Below, one piece after another: positions 1 to 11,155 of a stretch of DNA of 64,000 nt (positions are counted from its first letter, which is position 1; each line of letters opens with the position of its first letter). This DNA is from Petunia secreta (Eukaryota > Streptophyta > Magnoliopsida > Solanales > Solanaceae). Location: assembly GCA_029990175.1 (NCBI GenBank), contig JARKIP010000005.1:32931501-32995500 (forward strand). Direction: 5' to 3'. The notes beneath the pieces are model-generated. The model ran no database searches, was not told the DNA's origin, and saw nothing but the letters and a program-made list of their open reading frames with translations. A program made the translations under genes and the position numbers.

Positions 1-1138
1 GAGTATTTTAACGATTGAAAACTAGCATAACAATTCTGGTTAAATGTTGACATCGTGTTCCGACTCAAAGCATGAAATCTGAAATTTTTATCAAACAGGG
101 GTTAATTGTGCTATGACTACCTACAATTGGACAAATCTGTAAATTTCAAACTACCTCTCTCTTTGCATATATGATACAGGCCCAAAAAAAAATTTAAATG
201 TGGCCTTTTTACGTGCTAAACTGATTTTTGACTGACTTTAACCTCTCGCACACTAATCTAATAGTGTATAAGGGGGTGTAAGTATTGGGTCGCTTATATG
301 CGTTGCTATATATATTTTTCTAAAGAATACTATCAATTACTTATGTATTTGCATGCTTATATCCATATTTACGTGTGACAACCCCTTTATTTGCATTTCT
401 GTGCTTCCGTGAAAATTTGTTTTGCAAAAATAGCCCACTCACCTATATATATGTCCAAAACTGACCCCTACGCCAAATAGACATTAAGGTTAGGGCTCGA
501 CAATTAATGACGAGTCACACCGACCCTAAATGGGTAATATTTTATTTTAAAAATAACACTTATTTAGTTTTTGACAAAATCTGAAACAGTTTGTCAAAAC
601 TGCCTATTCTTGCAAAACTGCCCACTTATGCAAATATAACTTAGATGCTGAAAATTACAAAAATAAGCTATATTTTAATACACTATGTAGATTTGACCCT
701 GTTTTCTATTAGGATTTTATATTAGAGGCCGTAAATGTGATTAGGCGCGAAATTAGGTCGTGTGTGAAACCCAATTGTGTGTATGCTATTTAGACTTGCC
801 TAATTGGACTTGGTATATAAATTGGTTGAGAATTTGACCTTTTAAGTTAGTAATATGTATGATAATGCATAACACCTTCTTCCCCGGGCGGGAACCACCT
901 TTCGTGGGACTTGGGGAAATGCATAACACCTTCTTCCCCGAGTCATTTGGACTTCTTACCCATTGAATCTCTGAAACTAGACCAGTTTAATAAAGAATTT
1001 GACCATAGATGCTTAGGTGACCTAATACACCTTAGCAACTTATATTAGGTGGCGACTCCAACTCATAACTCAAATGAGTTACCCAGTCAAATCCGAAGCC
1101 CGACTCGCTCCGAGTTGAGCTTAAAATCGCGTATGACA
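1..1138 (+). repeat. Ogre/Tat element, 5' LTR (3' part only)
   Basis: AT-rich sequence ending in ...GACA three bases before an Arg-type primer-binding site. It holds a short internal duplication of the phrase CATAACACCTTCTTCCCC (868-897 and 919-940). The LTR start lies left of the window, so full length and TSD cannot be seen. No matching 3' LTR is in the window because the element is cut at 56509 by element G. Assignment to Ogre/Tat follows from the PBS and the downstream genes, not from the LTR itself. Confidence 0.75.
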
Positions 1139-1141
1139 GAA

Positions 1142-1160
1142 TGGCGACTCCGCTGGGGAT
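1142..1160 (+). other. Primer-binding site, tRNA-Arg type
   Basis: TGGCGACTCCGCTGGGGAT matches the tRNA-Arg-type PBS known from Ogre-like elements. It follows the LTR end by three bases, as expected for minus-strand priming. Confidence 0.85.
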
Positions 1161-1811
1161 ATTCAAAGTCCTAAGCATAACGAGTCTTTAATTTTGGGAT
1201 TTAATTGATTATTATCTTGTTATTCATATTATTATTATTTTACTAACTTGGTTTCTTTTTGTTTTTTCTTTTCATTTATTTATTTGTATGAATTTGAGAT
1301 TTGATGTAATTTGGCATATTTGACCCATATTTCTCCACTCCAGGAAAATGACACTTTGAACACACGGGCGATTATTCCACGGTCACTTCACCACAAAAAA
1401 ACTTTTAGGAGGGACAATTTAGAATATAGTTGGTCCGTGGTACAACCAATAATTTCAAATGGTCCCACCCCTTGGCTGTCCACCTTGGGGAACCGTGTCT
1501 AGAATTACACCACTCTTTAAATGTAATGAGCATGCATCATGTCGTAGGAAGGGCTTCCTGTGAGCCGACAAGTTTCCAACTTTTCTGAACCACTTAACGG
1601 GTTTTTAACCCCAAAGGGACGTTTTGACATGCTTATGTGCATTCGAGAGAAAAGAAAAGAAAAAAAAAGAGCGAAAAGAAAGTGAGACGAAAATAAAAAC
1701 GCACTTTGATTTGTCCAATTATTTTCAAAAGGGGTGGGGGATTTTAATCCTTTACTTTATTTCTTCTTTTTTGTATAGCTCACAATTAGTCAAAAGTTTC
1801 ACCTTTATGGA
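1161..1811 (+). other. Ogre 5' leader, no gene seen
   Basis: Untranslated leader between PBS and the first ORF1 gene. It has T-rich stretches (1230-1280) and a purine run (about 1650-1690). I see no convincing coding sequence in it. Confidence 0.6.
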
Positions 1812-3264
1812 ATGACTATAGGAGCACCTCCGTTGTTAAGTAGTTCGTGGAATAATTTGTCATTGGGCGAACAAACCGAAGTACGTCAACATTTGGGTCA
1901 TTTGGTTTTCTTATTAGAAATGGAGCCATGTAGAGCAATGATTGTAGCGTCGGTGGAATTTTGGGATGAAGTACGTAATGTGTTTAGATTTGGGGATGTT
2001 GAATTAACACATTTTCTGGAAGAGATAGGAGGATTCGTATCACACTTGGGGTTAGCCAGACATCGTTGGCATGGAAGCCGCATTCTTGCACCTAGTGTTC
2101 CCACAGCTGATGAATGTAGAATTTTTACAACAAAAGAAGATACTCTATTCCTACTTTTACAACCGGTTTAGGTATTTGGTGCATTCGACGATCGTAAAAA
2201 AGAGTTCAAGTTCTACAATGATTGAAGGGGAGCTAGACAACTTACATTTACTACTTGTTTCTTAGGAGTAATGGTAATCCCCTAAAGCTCGAGTCACGAT
2301 ATATATTCGAGGCTTGTCATGGTTGCTGATGCAGTATTTAATTGAATTGATGGTAATCGTTATACTATAGTTCCTATGATAGTAGCGCATATTTATCAGG
2401 CTTTAGGTTGTTGCAAATGAGGAGCAAAATATTTCCACGGTTGCAATCTTCTACCACAAGCGCTGTTCAAGGAACATTTGAGGAAAGCAAGAGGTGTACC
2501 AACGTTGTCTAAGCCAGCTGGTTACAACTATTTAGTTGGCGAACGATACGGAGTTCCAAAATTCAAGCAGCCAAGTAGCACAGAGAAATTGGTGAAGTTG
2601 TTTGAAAACATAACGGATGGTTCAATTCAGTGGATGTTCACTTGGTTTCCTTCATCAGACTTCATCATTAGCTCTGAGAAGGCACCCTTTGTAATACTTA
2701 TGGGATTGGGAGGTATCCAACCCTATCAACTAGTGAGGGCGATGAGCCAAGCAGGGAGGAAGCAAATCGTACCGTTGATATCAGACACGAAGGCCTATCA
2801 GTTTGATTACACTGAAGATGTTGTTCCAAGAGTTAAGAGCATTAGAATATCCTGGGTAGGAAGACAAGTCATGGGAGAAGAATCACTAGCATTAGACAGA
2901 TACAACGCCGGATGCGAAAAAAACTACAAAAGCTGGTTACGCTCTAACATAAAAGGAAATGTGGTAGTAGGGCCAAGTAGGGAAAATGACATAAGAGATC
3001 GTGAGGCGGAAGCTCAAATCTACTACCCAGAATTCATGTTGAAAGCTGTTAAGATGGACAAAAAAAACAAAAAAAAAAGATTCAAATGTGGAAAAAAAGC
3101 ACGAGAAAAAGATAGAAGTGTTTGAGACGAAGCTTGAACAATGGAATTCGGAGTGTGCAGAGGTGGACATTTTACACTTAGTGACGGCTAAGGGATGCCT
3201 AACCAGAGCTATCGAAGTAGTCAAGGAGATTACACGAGAAGCAAAGAGAGCCAGGCTGGAGTAG
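1812..3264 (+). pseudogene. Ogre ORF1, first copy (DUF7745-like), broken
   Basis: Opens at an ATG at 1812. The N-terminal 119 codons contain a motif of the type FWDEVRNVF...LTHFLEEIGGF, seen in the plant retrotransposon-linked family usually labelled DUF7745. The frame then breaks. A second open piece (2478-3125) continues with a tryptophan-rich stretch and the phrase PYQLVRAMSQAG, and a further shift at an A-run near 3060-3110 leads to a charged, probably coiled-coil end closing at the TAG at 3262. Ogre-like elements carry an extra ORF1 of unknown function upstream of gag, which fits this position. The gene is dead through at least two frame changes. The domain name is from memory and is less certain than the ORF1 assignment. 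Confidence 0.65.
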
Positions 3265-3625
3265 GAGCGTGTTGCCTAGTTAAAGTGTCATTTTTATTTC
3301 TTTTTTATTTTTATTTCTAAAATTCATCATGTACCGAATTTCAAAATCAATTTGGGAATTTATGAGAATAATTGGCAACAAAATGCGTATTTATTTTCTT
3401 TGCATCATGACAAACTTAGGAAGGCTGTACGTCCTTGGTACGTAATAGTCCATTAGTAAGCCTACGTCCAAATGTTGAAAGGGCTCGTAACCCGAAAAAT
3501 AACAAAATTGCATCTTTGCATGGATGCGAAGAAATATTTGCGCAAGACATTGATCATTTGTTTAAACATGATCAAGACTATAAGAATGTTTTGTTCTTTA
3601 CCTTTTTTTGTTTTGTTTTCAGACA
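3265..3625. other. Spacer between the two ORF1 copies
   Basis: T-rich intergenic sequence of about 360 bases. It ends in TTTTTGTTTTGTTTTCAG immediately before the next ATG, which resembles a 3' splice site. No coding sequence is recognised. Confidence 0.5.
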
Positions 3626-5263
3626 ATGGTTACGAGAGGTACACTTCAATTTGAGATTGTTTCCCGACCTCCTCACTTGATTAGACTTTGGTGGGAAGAT
3701 CTGGCTGTTGTTAGCAAGGTTCACGTTAAAAAGGTGTTGGGAGAACTGGTGGCTCTCAAAGCCTACGCTGCCATGCCTAGTTCCGTCGAAGCTGCTACAC
3801 ATTTCTGGGACTATAAAAGGGCGGTGTTTCATTTCAATGGCTTGGAGTTGGCACCAATGTTGGAGGAATTTGGAGGACTAGCAGGGTTAGAGCCTGGACC
3901 CGATACTATGATTTATCCCCGAGATGTGGACCCAAAGGAGTTTATTGAATTGTTGGGTTCTCCTTATTATCCATATGTCGAGGGAGTGCACGATGAAAAA
4001 GTCGCGTTAGAGTACTTGCATTCTAGATTTGAAGATCCAACGCTTAGGCATGATTGGACTGGGGCATGGTAAATTCAAGATTGGGAGTGGAGTGAATCAA
4101 ATGCTTTCATCGTTGCTTTTCTGGGAAGCATAGTTTTCCCCGAGAAGGAAGGAAAGATCGACATAAGGTTTGGAAGAGTGGTAGAAGGATTATGCAAGGG
4201 CGCTCACAAGCGTCAAGTGAGTTTGGTTCCAATGATTTTTTGAGAAGTTTACAGGGCTATAACCAAATGTAGAAGAGGAGGAGACTTTTTTGAAAGGTGC
4301 AATCTTTTGCTGCAAATGTGGTTAGTAGAGCATTTGTACAATGTCCCTATCAGCCCAGTAGCACCAAAACCATCATGGAAAGGAGGAATTCGCTCATATA
4401 GCACCCGCATGGCTGGGATAGCAGCATGGGAGGACCGCACAAACATGTAAGGATGGTAGACCAAGTTTGAAGAGTTTCAAGTGGTACAATGGGTAATTGA
4501 AAGCTGCACTTGTTTCTTTGTTTCCATACAAGGTCAAGACATCACTTTCTTGACATTGATTGGATTCCAAGAAACTCACCACTATTTTCCTCTAAGAATC
4601 CTCCGGCAAGTGGGAATGACTCAACAAACTCCGCAGTTAACGGAAAGGAGAAGCTTCAACATTGACATAAAGGACATTGAGCATATGATGGTTGGTAATA
4701 TATTGACAATGTGGGAAAAGAGGCTTACTCTGCAGTTTTGTCGCGGCTGAGACAGTAGAGTGAACCCCGCGGCTACTCTAGCTTATCCTCAGTGGCTTAG
4801 TGAAGATAGGGAAAGGTTCCGATCAAAGACTATGCTGAAAAGGAAAACCAAAGCTCCGAGTGTCACTGAAAAATACAAGAAGCTGCGACATTAGTTCGAT
4901 GAAAGTAACAAAGAATTAAGGGTAACACAAGAGAGGGAAATGAGGAGACAATACAAGGATAAGATCAAAGGGGATGAACTCAAGTATTGGACAGGCAAGG
5001 TCATAGCATCGAGGCAAGCTGCAGGGAATCTACAACATTTGCTCAAAGGATGGGGAGAGTATTTTAAGGCTGTTCCACTAGAAGAAAAGGAAGCAATGGG
5101 GATAGAAATCTGTGAGTTCTTCACAAAAGCTCTGGATGACATGCAAGCTGGGAAGGTTCTGATGGAGATGTTCACCGCTCCTCCACCCATAAGCCTAGTT
5201 CACAAACCTAAGGAAGAAGCCAAAGGGAAGAAGGAGAAAGAAGATGCTGGAACTGATGCTTGA
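3626..5263 (+). pseudogene. Ogre ORF1, second copy (DUF7745-like), broken
   Basis: Starts at the ATG at 3626 right after a polypyrimidine-CAG. The first 149 codons are open and contain FWDYKRAVFHFNGLEL and MLEEFGGL, clearly related to the first copy. Beyond 4072 the frame is interrupted repeatedly, but related phrases remain legible: GFQETHHYFPLRILRQVG near 4562, comparable to the PYQLVRAMSQAG part of copy one. A lysine/glutamate-rich tail (4940-5263) ends in a TGA. Function is unknown. The two copies lie head to tail upstream of gag and look like an old tandem duplication or two distinct ORF1 genes of one element. Confidence 0.6.
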
Positions 5264-5675
5264 TCCAAAACCTCTTTGCTTGGCACATAGTCTAGTCGTC
5301 TTAAGTCGAGTCATCTTATTTTTTTTCTTTGTTTTCCATTTAGTCGAGTCGTTGTCTAAAATTAGTGGTTGTAATAATGGCAAGCAAATAAAATAAAATT
5401 CGTTATTTTGGGTTTTAAGGCTTGTGTTGCTTATGTTTATGCAAACGAAATGACGTGTTTGGTGCAAAGATTACTTCGAATATTCGACAGGCCTGCCTCT
5501 GGCACAAAACTAATGTATACTCACATTCTTTTCTTTATTTTTGATGTGTCAGTCCCCAAGTCCCTAAATATTTGGTTTGTGCATTCTGGCCGCGCCACAA
5601 TACCTATTGAGATCTAGAGGATCAATCCCAACACCTCCCCCTTTGCCTACAAGGACAAGGTTGAGACGTAATATC
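5264..5675. other. Spacer between ORF1 and gag
   Basis: About 410 bases with T-rich stretches. I see no gene; it presumably holds the gag leader. Confidence 0.5.
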
Positions 5676-5998
5676 ATGGCTGAGTTTGACAAAGTTGGAA
5701 ATGGAACCCCCAGAAAGCAAGGTGTGGTCGCCTATGAAGGCTATGCTAAGTTGGAGCGGAGGTTGTTTGAATTGGAGAATAGGGTTCCTCTTACCCGCGC
5801 CGATGAGAACATTGAACCAAACAAAACCACCCGCCCTCACGGCAAAGATTCACTATTCTCTGAAAAAGACATTCCTTACCCTACCTACACTGTACCACCA
5901 AAAGCATCGCAAAATAACCTACCTCCCTTCACTGTTGAAACAAAAATCATTGCATCACCCACCAAAGATCATGACATGTATTCATGGACAAAGGAAGA
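5676..5998 (+). pseudogene. Ogre gag, N-terminal part (split by Athila)
   Basis: ATG at 5676 opens MAEFDKVGNG..., followed by a heptad-like stretch (KLERRLFELENRV) and a proline-rich linker. The frame is open to the insertion point. The Athila element enters at 5999 and the gag frame resumes at 50392; with the insertion and one TSD copy ignored, the frame is uninterrupted across the site. Gag would form the particle core. Only the first 107 codons are here. Confidence 0.75.
5994..5998. repeat. TSD of Athila, left copy (GAAGA)
   Basis: GAAGA directly precedes the LTR start TGATGTTTG and is repeated at 50387-50391 just after the right LTR. This marks one integration event. Confidence 0.9.
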
Positions 5999-6968
5999 TG
6001 ATGTTTGGCAATATTTTCCTATTTTACCTTAATATTTCCTTGCATTTTGATACGTTATTCGCCCATTGCACGAAATAATTATGATTGTTGTGCTCACCTA
6101 TTGTGTTTGTAATTTTAGGAATGATTTGGATGAATACGAGTGCAAACGGAGTGAAGATGGATATAATCGAGCAAGACGTTGATGAACTTAGCTAATTGTG
6201 GGATATGGCATTAGAAGGCAAGGCTATGGTGCAAGCTGTGGATCTATCACAGCTTCAGACTTTGGAAAGCCATGAGCCATGCAACGCTTAGGGTATAGCG
6301 CACGACATCCAGAGGCTATGAGCCATGCGACGCTTGCCCTGTGGCTTTTAGTTCAGCGACCCCAACTTTTCCAACTTATATTAAGTTTTGGATTAATTTA
6401 TGGGAAGACTTTGTAAACAATATAAAGGCTTAATATTTCATTTTTTATAGAGGAGGTTAGATTTTGAAACAAGTTGTGAGTTCTTAACATATTGAACCAA
6501 GGGTTTAATTCCTTTACTCAATCTATTATAGTATTAAATCTTTCTTCCATGAATTATTGTGTTGTTATTATGAATATGCGTAGCTAAATATACTGTTCTA
6601 GAGTTAGAGCAAATACATGAAGGTTAATGTTTGAAAGCTGATTTCTACATACTAATTTACCATTACATATTGTTTATTCTTTCTTGAGCCTAATTGTTTG
6701 GTTATTGAGGCCTGATAATTGACCACTATCTACAGTTTACAAGTTGAACTCAACAGAGGGAACTTGTGAACGCAAATAAGAAAGAGTAGGGCTTGATTGT
6801 GAACCTGGGCATCACGGAATCGATTTGCGAGTAAGATAGACATATACCCATTCGCCTTGCTTAGCTAAATACATAGTTCTTTAATGCAAGCATGTGATTT
6901 AATTCCATAGGCATATAGGCGTTAGATTAGCTTGCATTGGCTCGTGAAGAATCGACAGATTTTAACGA
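5999..6968 (+). repeat. Athila 5' LTR, left portion
   Basis: Aligns with 49075-50044 of the right LTR. It breaks off after ...TTTTAACGA, where element E begins; the LTR resumes at 40681. About 20 bases present in the right LTR at the insertion point are missing, so a small deletion accompanied or followed the insertion of E. It carries the motif CATGCGACGCTT, also found in the internal region of this element. Confidence 0.88.
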
Positions 6969-7732
6969 AAGCAAACACGATACAAATAATGCGGAAGCGA
7001 TAAAAGGATAACAAGAAATCGAGACTAGGAAGGCAAGAAATTAGAAGAAAGAATCGAATTCAATTCACACACGTTGATTGAATTCAAAAGGGAGAAAGGG
7101 AAACTTGAACCTTACAATGGATTCAAACTAGGTGTCGATCTCCATAGATTCCAAGTACATAGATAAACGAAGCTTCAAGCTTCGAACTCGAAGAGCTTGG
7201 CCTCTGCTAATTCTCTCTTCTCCCAATTCAAGATTCATAAATTAACTAATGTAATAAATGAACTAAGAAAAGCTTTTATAGTTTTCCAATACAAGCTTGT
7301 GAAAGGTCTTAAACACCCCCAAGTGGATTAAAACAATCAGGGCCACTTAGGGCTAAAATAGGAAATACACTTGAAAGACAAGCAAAATCCGTCAAGCCAA
7401 CAGAGGAGTAGGAGCTCCGCCCATAATACCAGGCGGTCCGCCTAGTTGCTGCTTGGTGGAGTTACACAGGAGAGTGGGCGGTGCCGCCTCTGTAAAGGGC
7501 CGGTCCACCTAGAAACTTCAGATACATTATGGGGCGGTCTGCCTCTTTCTGTAGCATCTTGAAACGCCTCAATTTGTGTCTCTCGAGCCTCTCCTTTGGT
7601 CCTATGTGCTCCTCCTTCCTTGGCGCTCCAATGCATAATCTTCAAGACGTTTCCGGAGCCTTGACTTGTATTCCTTGTGCTCACGAGCTTGGCTCTTGAT
7701 GGTTGGGAACTAAGCCAATTTGGATTGCATCA
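6969..7732 (-). repeat. Element E, 3' LTR (outer end truncated)
   Basis: Matches 39914-40680 with several percent divergence and ends in ...GCATCA at 7732. About 50 bases at the outer end, including the TGATGC terminus, are lost at the junction with the Athila LTR. It has a cluster of GGCGG/CCGCC-type palindromes (about 7390-7540) and a TATA box around 7274 flanked by GAAAA/TTTTC arms. Confidence 0.85.
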
Positions 7733-7878
7733 TCCTCCCCTTCTTAAAAGGATTTCGTCCTCGAAATCGAACCATCAACGCCTACATCCAAAACAAGCAC
7801 AACCAAGTGCAAGTGGTGTGGAAAACACACTCTTATGATAGAGCCAAGCATCAATATGAATTAAAAGCATATGTCCCC
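7733..7878 (-). pseudogene. Element E: PPT and last codons of the novel gene
   Basis: Reading leftward on the minus strand, this contains the end of the gene, matching the GIDAWLYHKSVF region of element A (weaker here), then the conserved GATTTCGAGGACGAAATC block, then a purine tract next to the LTR. It is cut at 7878/7879 by the start of element C. Confidence 0.7.
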
Positions 7879-8722
7879 TGTTGACACCCAATTTTGTCAC
7901 TCCTTTTTACAAAATTGTCCATAATTTAATATAAAGGTGCAAATTGATTATTTTTGCATAATTTGCATTAGAAGGCATGCATTTACGTGTGTTATCCACT
8001 AGTTATATATTATATATTTAAATGTGGCTATATTACGTAATTTTGCATCATTTAGGCTATTTATCAAAGAGTGACTGTTTGTGTAATTTTGTGCGTTTAT
8101 AGCATTTATTAATTATTTGTAAGTATTTATACATAATTAATTTAAATTTTCTTTATGTGTGCACTTTGGTTTATTTGTCTTATTTTATACAATATATATA
8201 TACATATTTATATTTTAATTTTTGTGCACCTTTTAATTTAATATTGGTTCAATTTTTATTTAAACATTACCAATTTCATTTCATAATTTAAAGTTTTATT
8301 ATATTCATTTTGAACCTAGACTAAATTTTAACTAAATACATACCTTTTCCTAAAACTAGTCCAAGTCCAACCTTCCCCTAATCTCTCCCTCAATCTTTCA
8401 ATTACTATCCTAATCCCCAAAAATCAGCCCCAAAATCTCCCCAATCCCCTAAATCTTTCTAAATCCCAAAATCCCTAAAAATATTCCCTTCCCCAAAGTT
8501 AATCCAAAATCCCAACGGGCTGATTGGCATTTGTTCACTATTAAAACTGAGATACCACACCATTAACAAGGAGAGAGGATCAGTACAACACATACACCAG
8601 ACCTAATTTTTTCTTTGAATCATCTTCTTCACAAACATACCCACCACACACATGCTCCATCAATGTACACAAACCACATGCACTTCGACAAGAATCCAAA
8701 CAAAAGCCATACAAACACACCC
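7879..8722 (+). repeat. Element C (Ogre-like), 5' LTR, left portion
   Basis: Begins TGTTGACACCCAATTTTG, a terminus common in Ogre/Tat LTRs, and aligns with 32026-32870. It joins a truncated B-type LTR at about 8722, where both sequences contain CACACC/CTCAGG-like microhomology. The remainder of this LTR is absent. Confidence 0.8.
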
Positions 8723-9290
8723 TCAGGATCTCTGGCCGCCCATTGGACTAGGCGGACCGCCTAGTTGACTACACACCCTCAGGATCTCTGGCCACCTACT
8801 GAAGGGGCGGACCGCCCATTTTCCAGGCTGGGCGCCTACTCTGGGCGCCTATCCGGGTTTCCTACTTATTTTGAGTGTAATTCCAACTATAGCCCTAAGT
8901 GACATGTATTATTTTGACTAGACTTAGGGGCTATTTCGACATTTTATTTAGAAGTGTGGTGAACCTATAAATACCACACTTAGTCATTTATTTCATTTAG
9001 CTTGTTTAGAATTGAAGAATAGACTTAGTAAGAGAGGCAATGCCTTCTTCTTTGTAGAAGCTTGAAGCTTCGGATTATCTCTTGCTTGGGACCTATGGAG
9101 ATTCGTCGCTAGTACGGATTCTTGTATGGTTCAGTTTTCCTTCCGCTCCCGGATATTCAATTCATGGTTTGAATCGTTTATCCATTCTTTTCTTCTGTTT
9201 CTGTTCTTCCCCGTCCCTTACTTTCTTGTTATCGTGTTATTGTTGCTTCCGCATTCTTGTTACTTGCTTCCGCGTATTTGGGTCTTATCA
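8723..9290 (+). repeat. Truncated solo LTR of the B family
   Basis: Matches the distal part of the B LTR (compare 19290-19839), ends precisely in GGGTCTTATCA and has no PBS or gene after it. The first 200 or so bases are missing. Its palindrome cluster has a partial duplication of the CTCAGGATCTCTGGCC segment at 8722 and 8777. A TATA box lies in a perfect 9-bp inverted repeat (AAGTGTGGT 8952-8960 / ACCACACTT 8973-8981). Confidence 0.8.
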
Positions 9291-10317
9291 ATTTTGTAGC
9301 AAATGAAATGACGCATGTGGCACAAAGCGATTTCTCAAATTCATCGTGCGTAAAACGGTCCTTTACATTATAGAATGCATTTCCTTATTTGATGTGTGTG
9401 CGCATTGCATGAACTTGTGTGTTGCTCTAGATCTCCAAAGGAATCTCTTCCCAAATCCTATCTCCTCCTTGGACAGGCAATTCATCTCCCTACTCTACAC
9501 CCAAATTCTGATATCTGAAATCTTTCACATGTCCAAACCATCTCTAACTCACTACTGAACTCAAAACCTATTATCCAAAGGTTGGGTTAAGTCGAATATC
9601 AAGGCAAAAATATTTTCTGTCGCACAACACAGTCTATTCCTTACACAACAACTTTACCACTTTGCATTGACACTAACTCCTCATCTCCTATTTAAACAAG
9701 CATTGGTCATTTGATCAAAATCCTTGACTTGACTGCTACATAAAGCACTTAGACAATCTCTTGTGATACATGTGCATTCTATCACCACCTCTAAATTCAA
9801 GCGCTATTTCATCATCTGCAGTCTAGGCATTCTCTTAAGCTTTTGTGTCATTATTGCTTCAAGCCTTTTGTTAAATGTGCCCACACAGTATTGTGCATTT
9901 CACTGCTTTGTTACGGTTGCGTCGTACTTGAACACCGAAGTTGGTCAAGAATTTGCATTTAGGAAGCCGAAATGGCAATCCAAGCTGAAAACACCTTCCT
10001 CTGCAACAAAGTGCTTTGGACCACCAGCATATATGACACCAAGAGCATTCAGAAAATTCCATTTCCACAATTTACATGAGAGTCACAACAAAGAAATCAT
10101 ATCACTATAAGACCGAGCTCACAACCTCACACTACGCCCAACTTACACAATAAAAAACCTTACATCTGTCAAGACTTTCAACAACAACCTCAGCGGGCTC
10201 AACACAATCAAGGATAGACCAAAATGACAAAACCTCACGTCTTTACTCTTTTAGCTTAGCCAAAAGATATTGCATCCAACAAACAAACTATTCCCTGGAT
10301 ACCCATTCCTAAATTTG
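9291..10317 (+). other. Element C internal DNA, left block
   Basis: AC-rich sequence with no recognisable gene, between the solo B LTR and element A. It continues at 16068 after A; the ATTTG TSD of A shows the two blocks were contiguous. It resembles the long non-coding 3' part of Ogre/Tat elements. I see no gag, protease or RT remnant. Confidence 0.55.
10313..10317. repeat. TSD of element A, left copy (ATTTG)
   Basis: ATTTG directly precedes TGATGC and is repeated at 16068-16072 directly after GCATCA. Confidence 0.95.
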
Positions 10318-11141
10318 TGATGCAGCCCAAAATAGCCTAAACGACAACCATCAAAAGCCAAGCTCGAGAGCACATGGGATACGAGTCAAGGCCTCCAGAA
10401 ACATCTTGAAGATCATGCATTGGAGCGCCAAGGACGGAGGAAAACAGGGCAGGAAACTGGGCAGCCCAAAACAGGGCAAAACAGGGGAGCAAACTGGGAG
10501 CTCACTGCCTAACGAAGAACATTTGTTCTTCGCGATCGCGTCACTACCTGCGCGATCGCGAAGAGTTCCTGAATACCCTGCGCGATGGCGCCCAACTGAA
10601 CGCGAAGGCGAGCTGAGGATGAGCTGAGGATGCTGAAGACTTGCGCGATCGCGAGCCCATGGCGCGATCGCGATGACTGGGAGTGTTGCCTGCGCGATCG
10701 CGTGACTCTTTGCGCGATCGCGATGACTTGGAGTTGAGCAGCGGACCAGAATCAGCTTCAGGGGCCATTTTTGTCCATTTAGCATTGTAAATGTATAAGT
10801 AGCACATTTGCTCTTCATTTCATTAGTTAGCCATTGTTTAGAAGATAGAATTGAGAGAGAACATTGAAGAGGCCGAGCCCTTCTTGTTTGAGCCCGAGGC
10901 TCGTGTATGTCTCGACTTGGAACCTATGGAGATCGACACCTAGTTTGATTCCATTGTAAGGTTCGAGTTTCCCTTCTCCCTTTTGAATTCAATTAACGTT
11001 AGTGAATTGAATTCGATTCTTTCTTCTATTTCTTGCCTTCCTAGTCTCTAATTTCTCGATATCCTAGATATCTCGTATCTTGCTTTTATCGCTTCCGCAT
11101 ATTGTATCGTGTTTAGCTTCCGCGCATTTTCCATTGCATCA
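10318..11141 (+). repeat. Element A, 5' LTR
   Basis: TGATGC...GCATCA, 824 bp, equal to the 3' LTR at 15244-16067. U3 carries six perfect copies of the palindrome GCGATCGC in about 180 bases (10535-10715). The start of the LTR encodes in one frame NILKIMHWSAKDGG, resembling the integrase C-terminal extension NLKTILWCAMDGE in the J LTR, so the LTR is descended from one that overlapped pol. Confidence 0.93.
10789..10809 (+). promoter_or_regulatory. TATA box in an inverted repeat (A LTR)
   Basis: AAATGT, a 9-base loop beginning ATAAG, then ACATTT. The arms are perfectly complementary and the TATA-like element starts at the stem-loop junction. The same arrangement with different arm sequences recurs in the B, D, E, F, G, H and J LTRs. 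The copy in the 3' LTR is at 15715-15735. Confidence 0.65.
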
Positions 11142-11143
11142 GT

Positions 11144-11155
11144 TGGTATCAGAGC
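11144..11155 (+). other. Primer-binding site, initiator tRNA-Met (A)
   Basis: TGGTATCAGAGC two bases after the LTR end, followed by AAGGCTCGGGTT, which is shared by all elements of this group. Confidence 0.92.

Noticed and set aside
1624..1815. Small Lys/Glu-rich frame upstream of ORF1
   Set aside because: Purine run in the Ogre leader without homology to the other ORF1 parts.
10351..10818. 155-codon minus-strand frame in the A LTR, present identically at 15277-15744
   Set aside because: It is the complement of the GCGATCGC array with Arg/Ser-rich low complexity, and is duplicated only because the LTR is.
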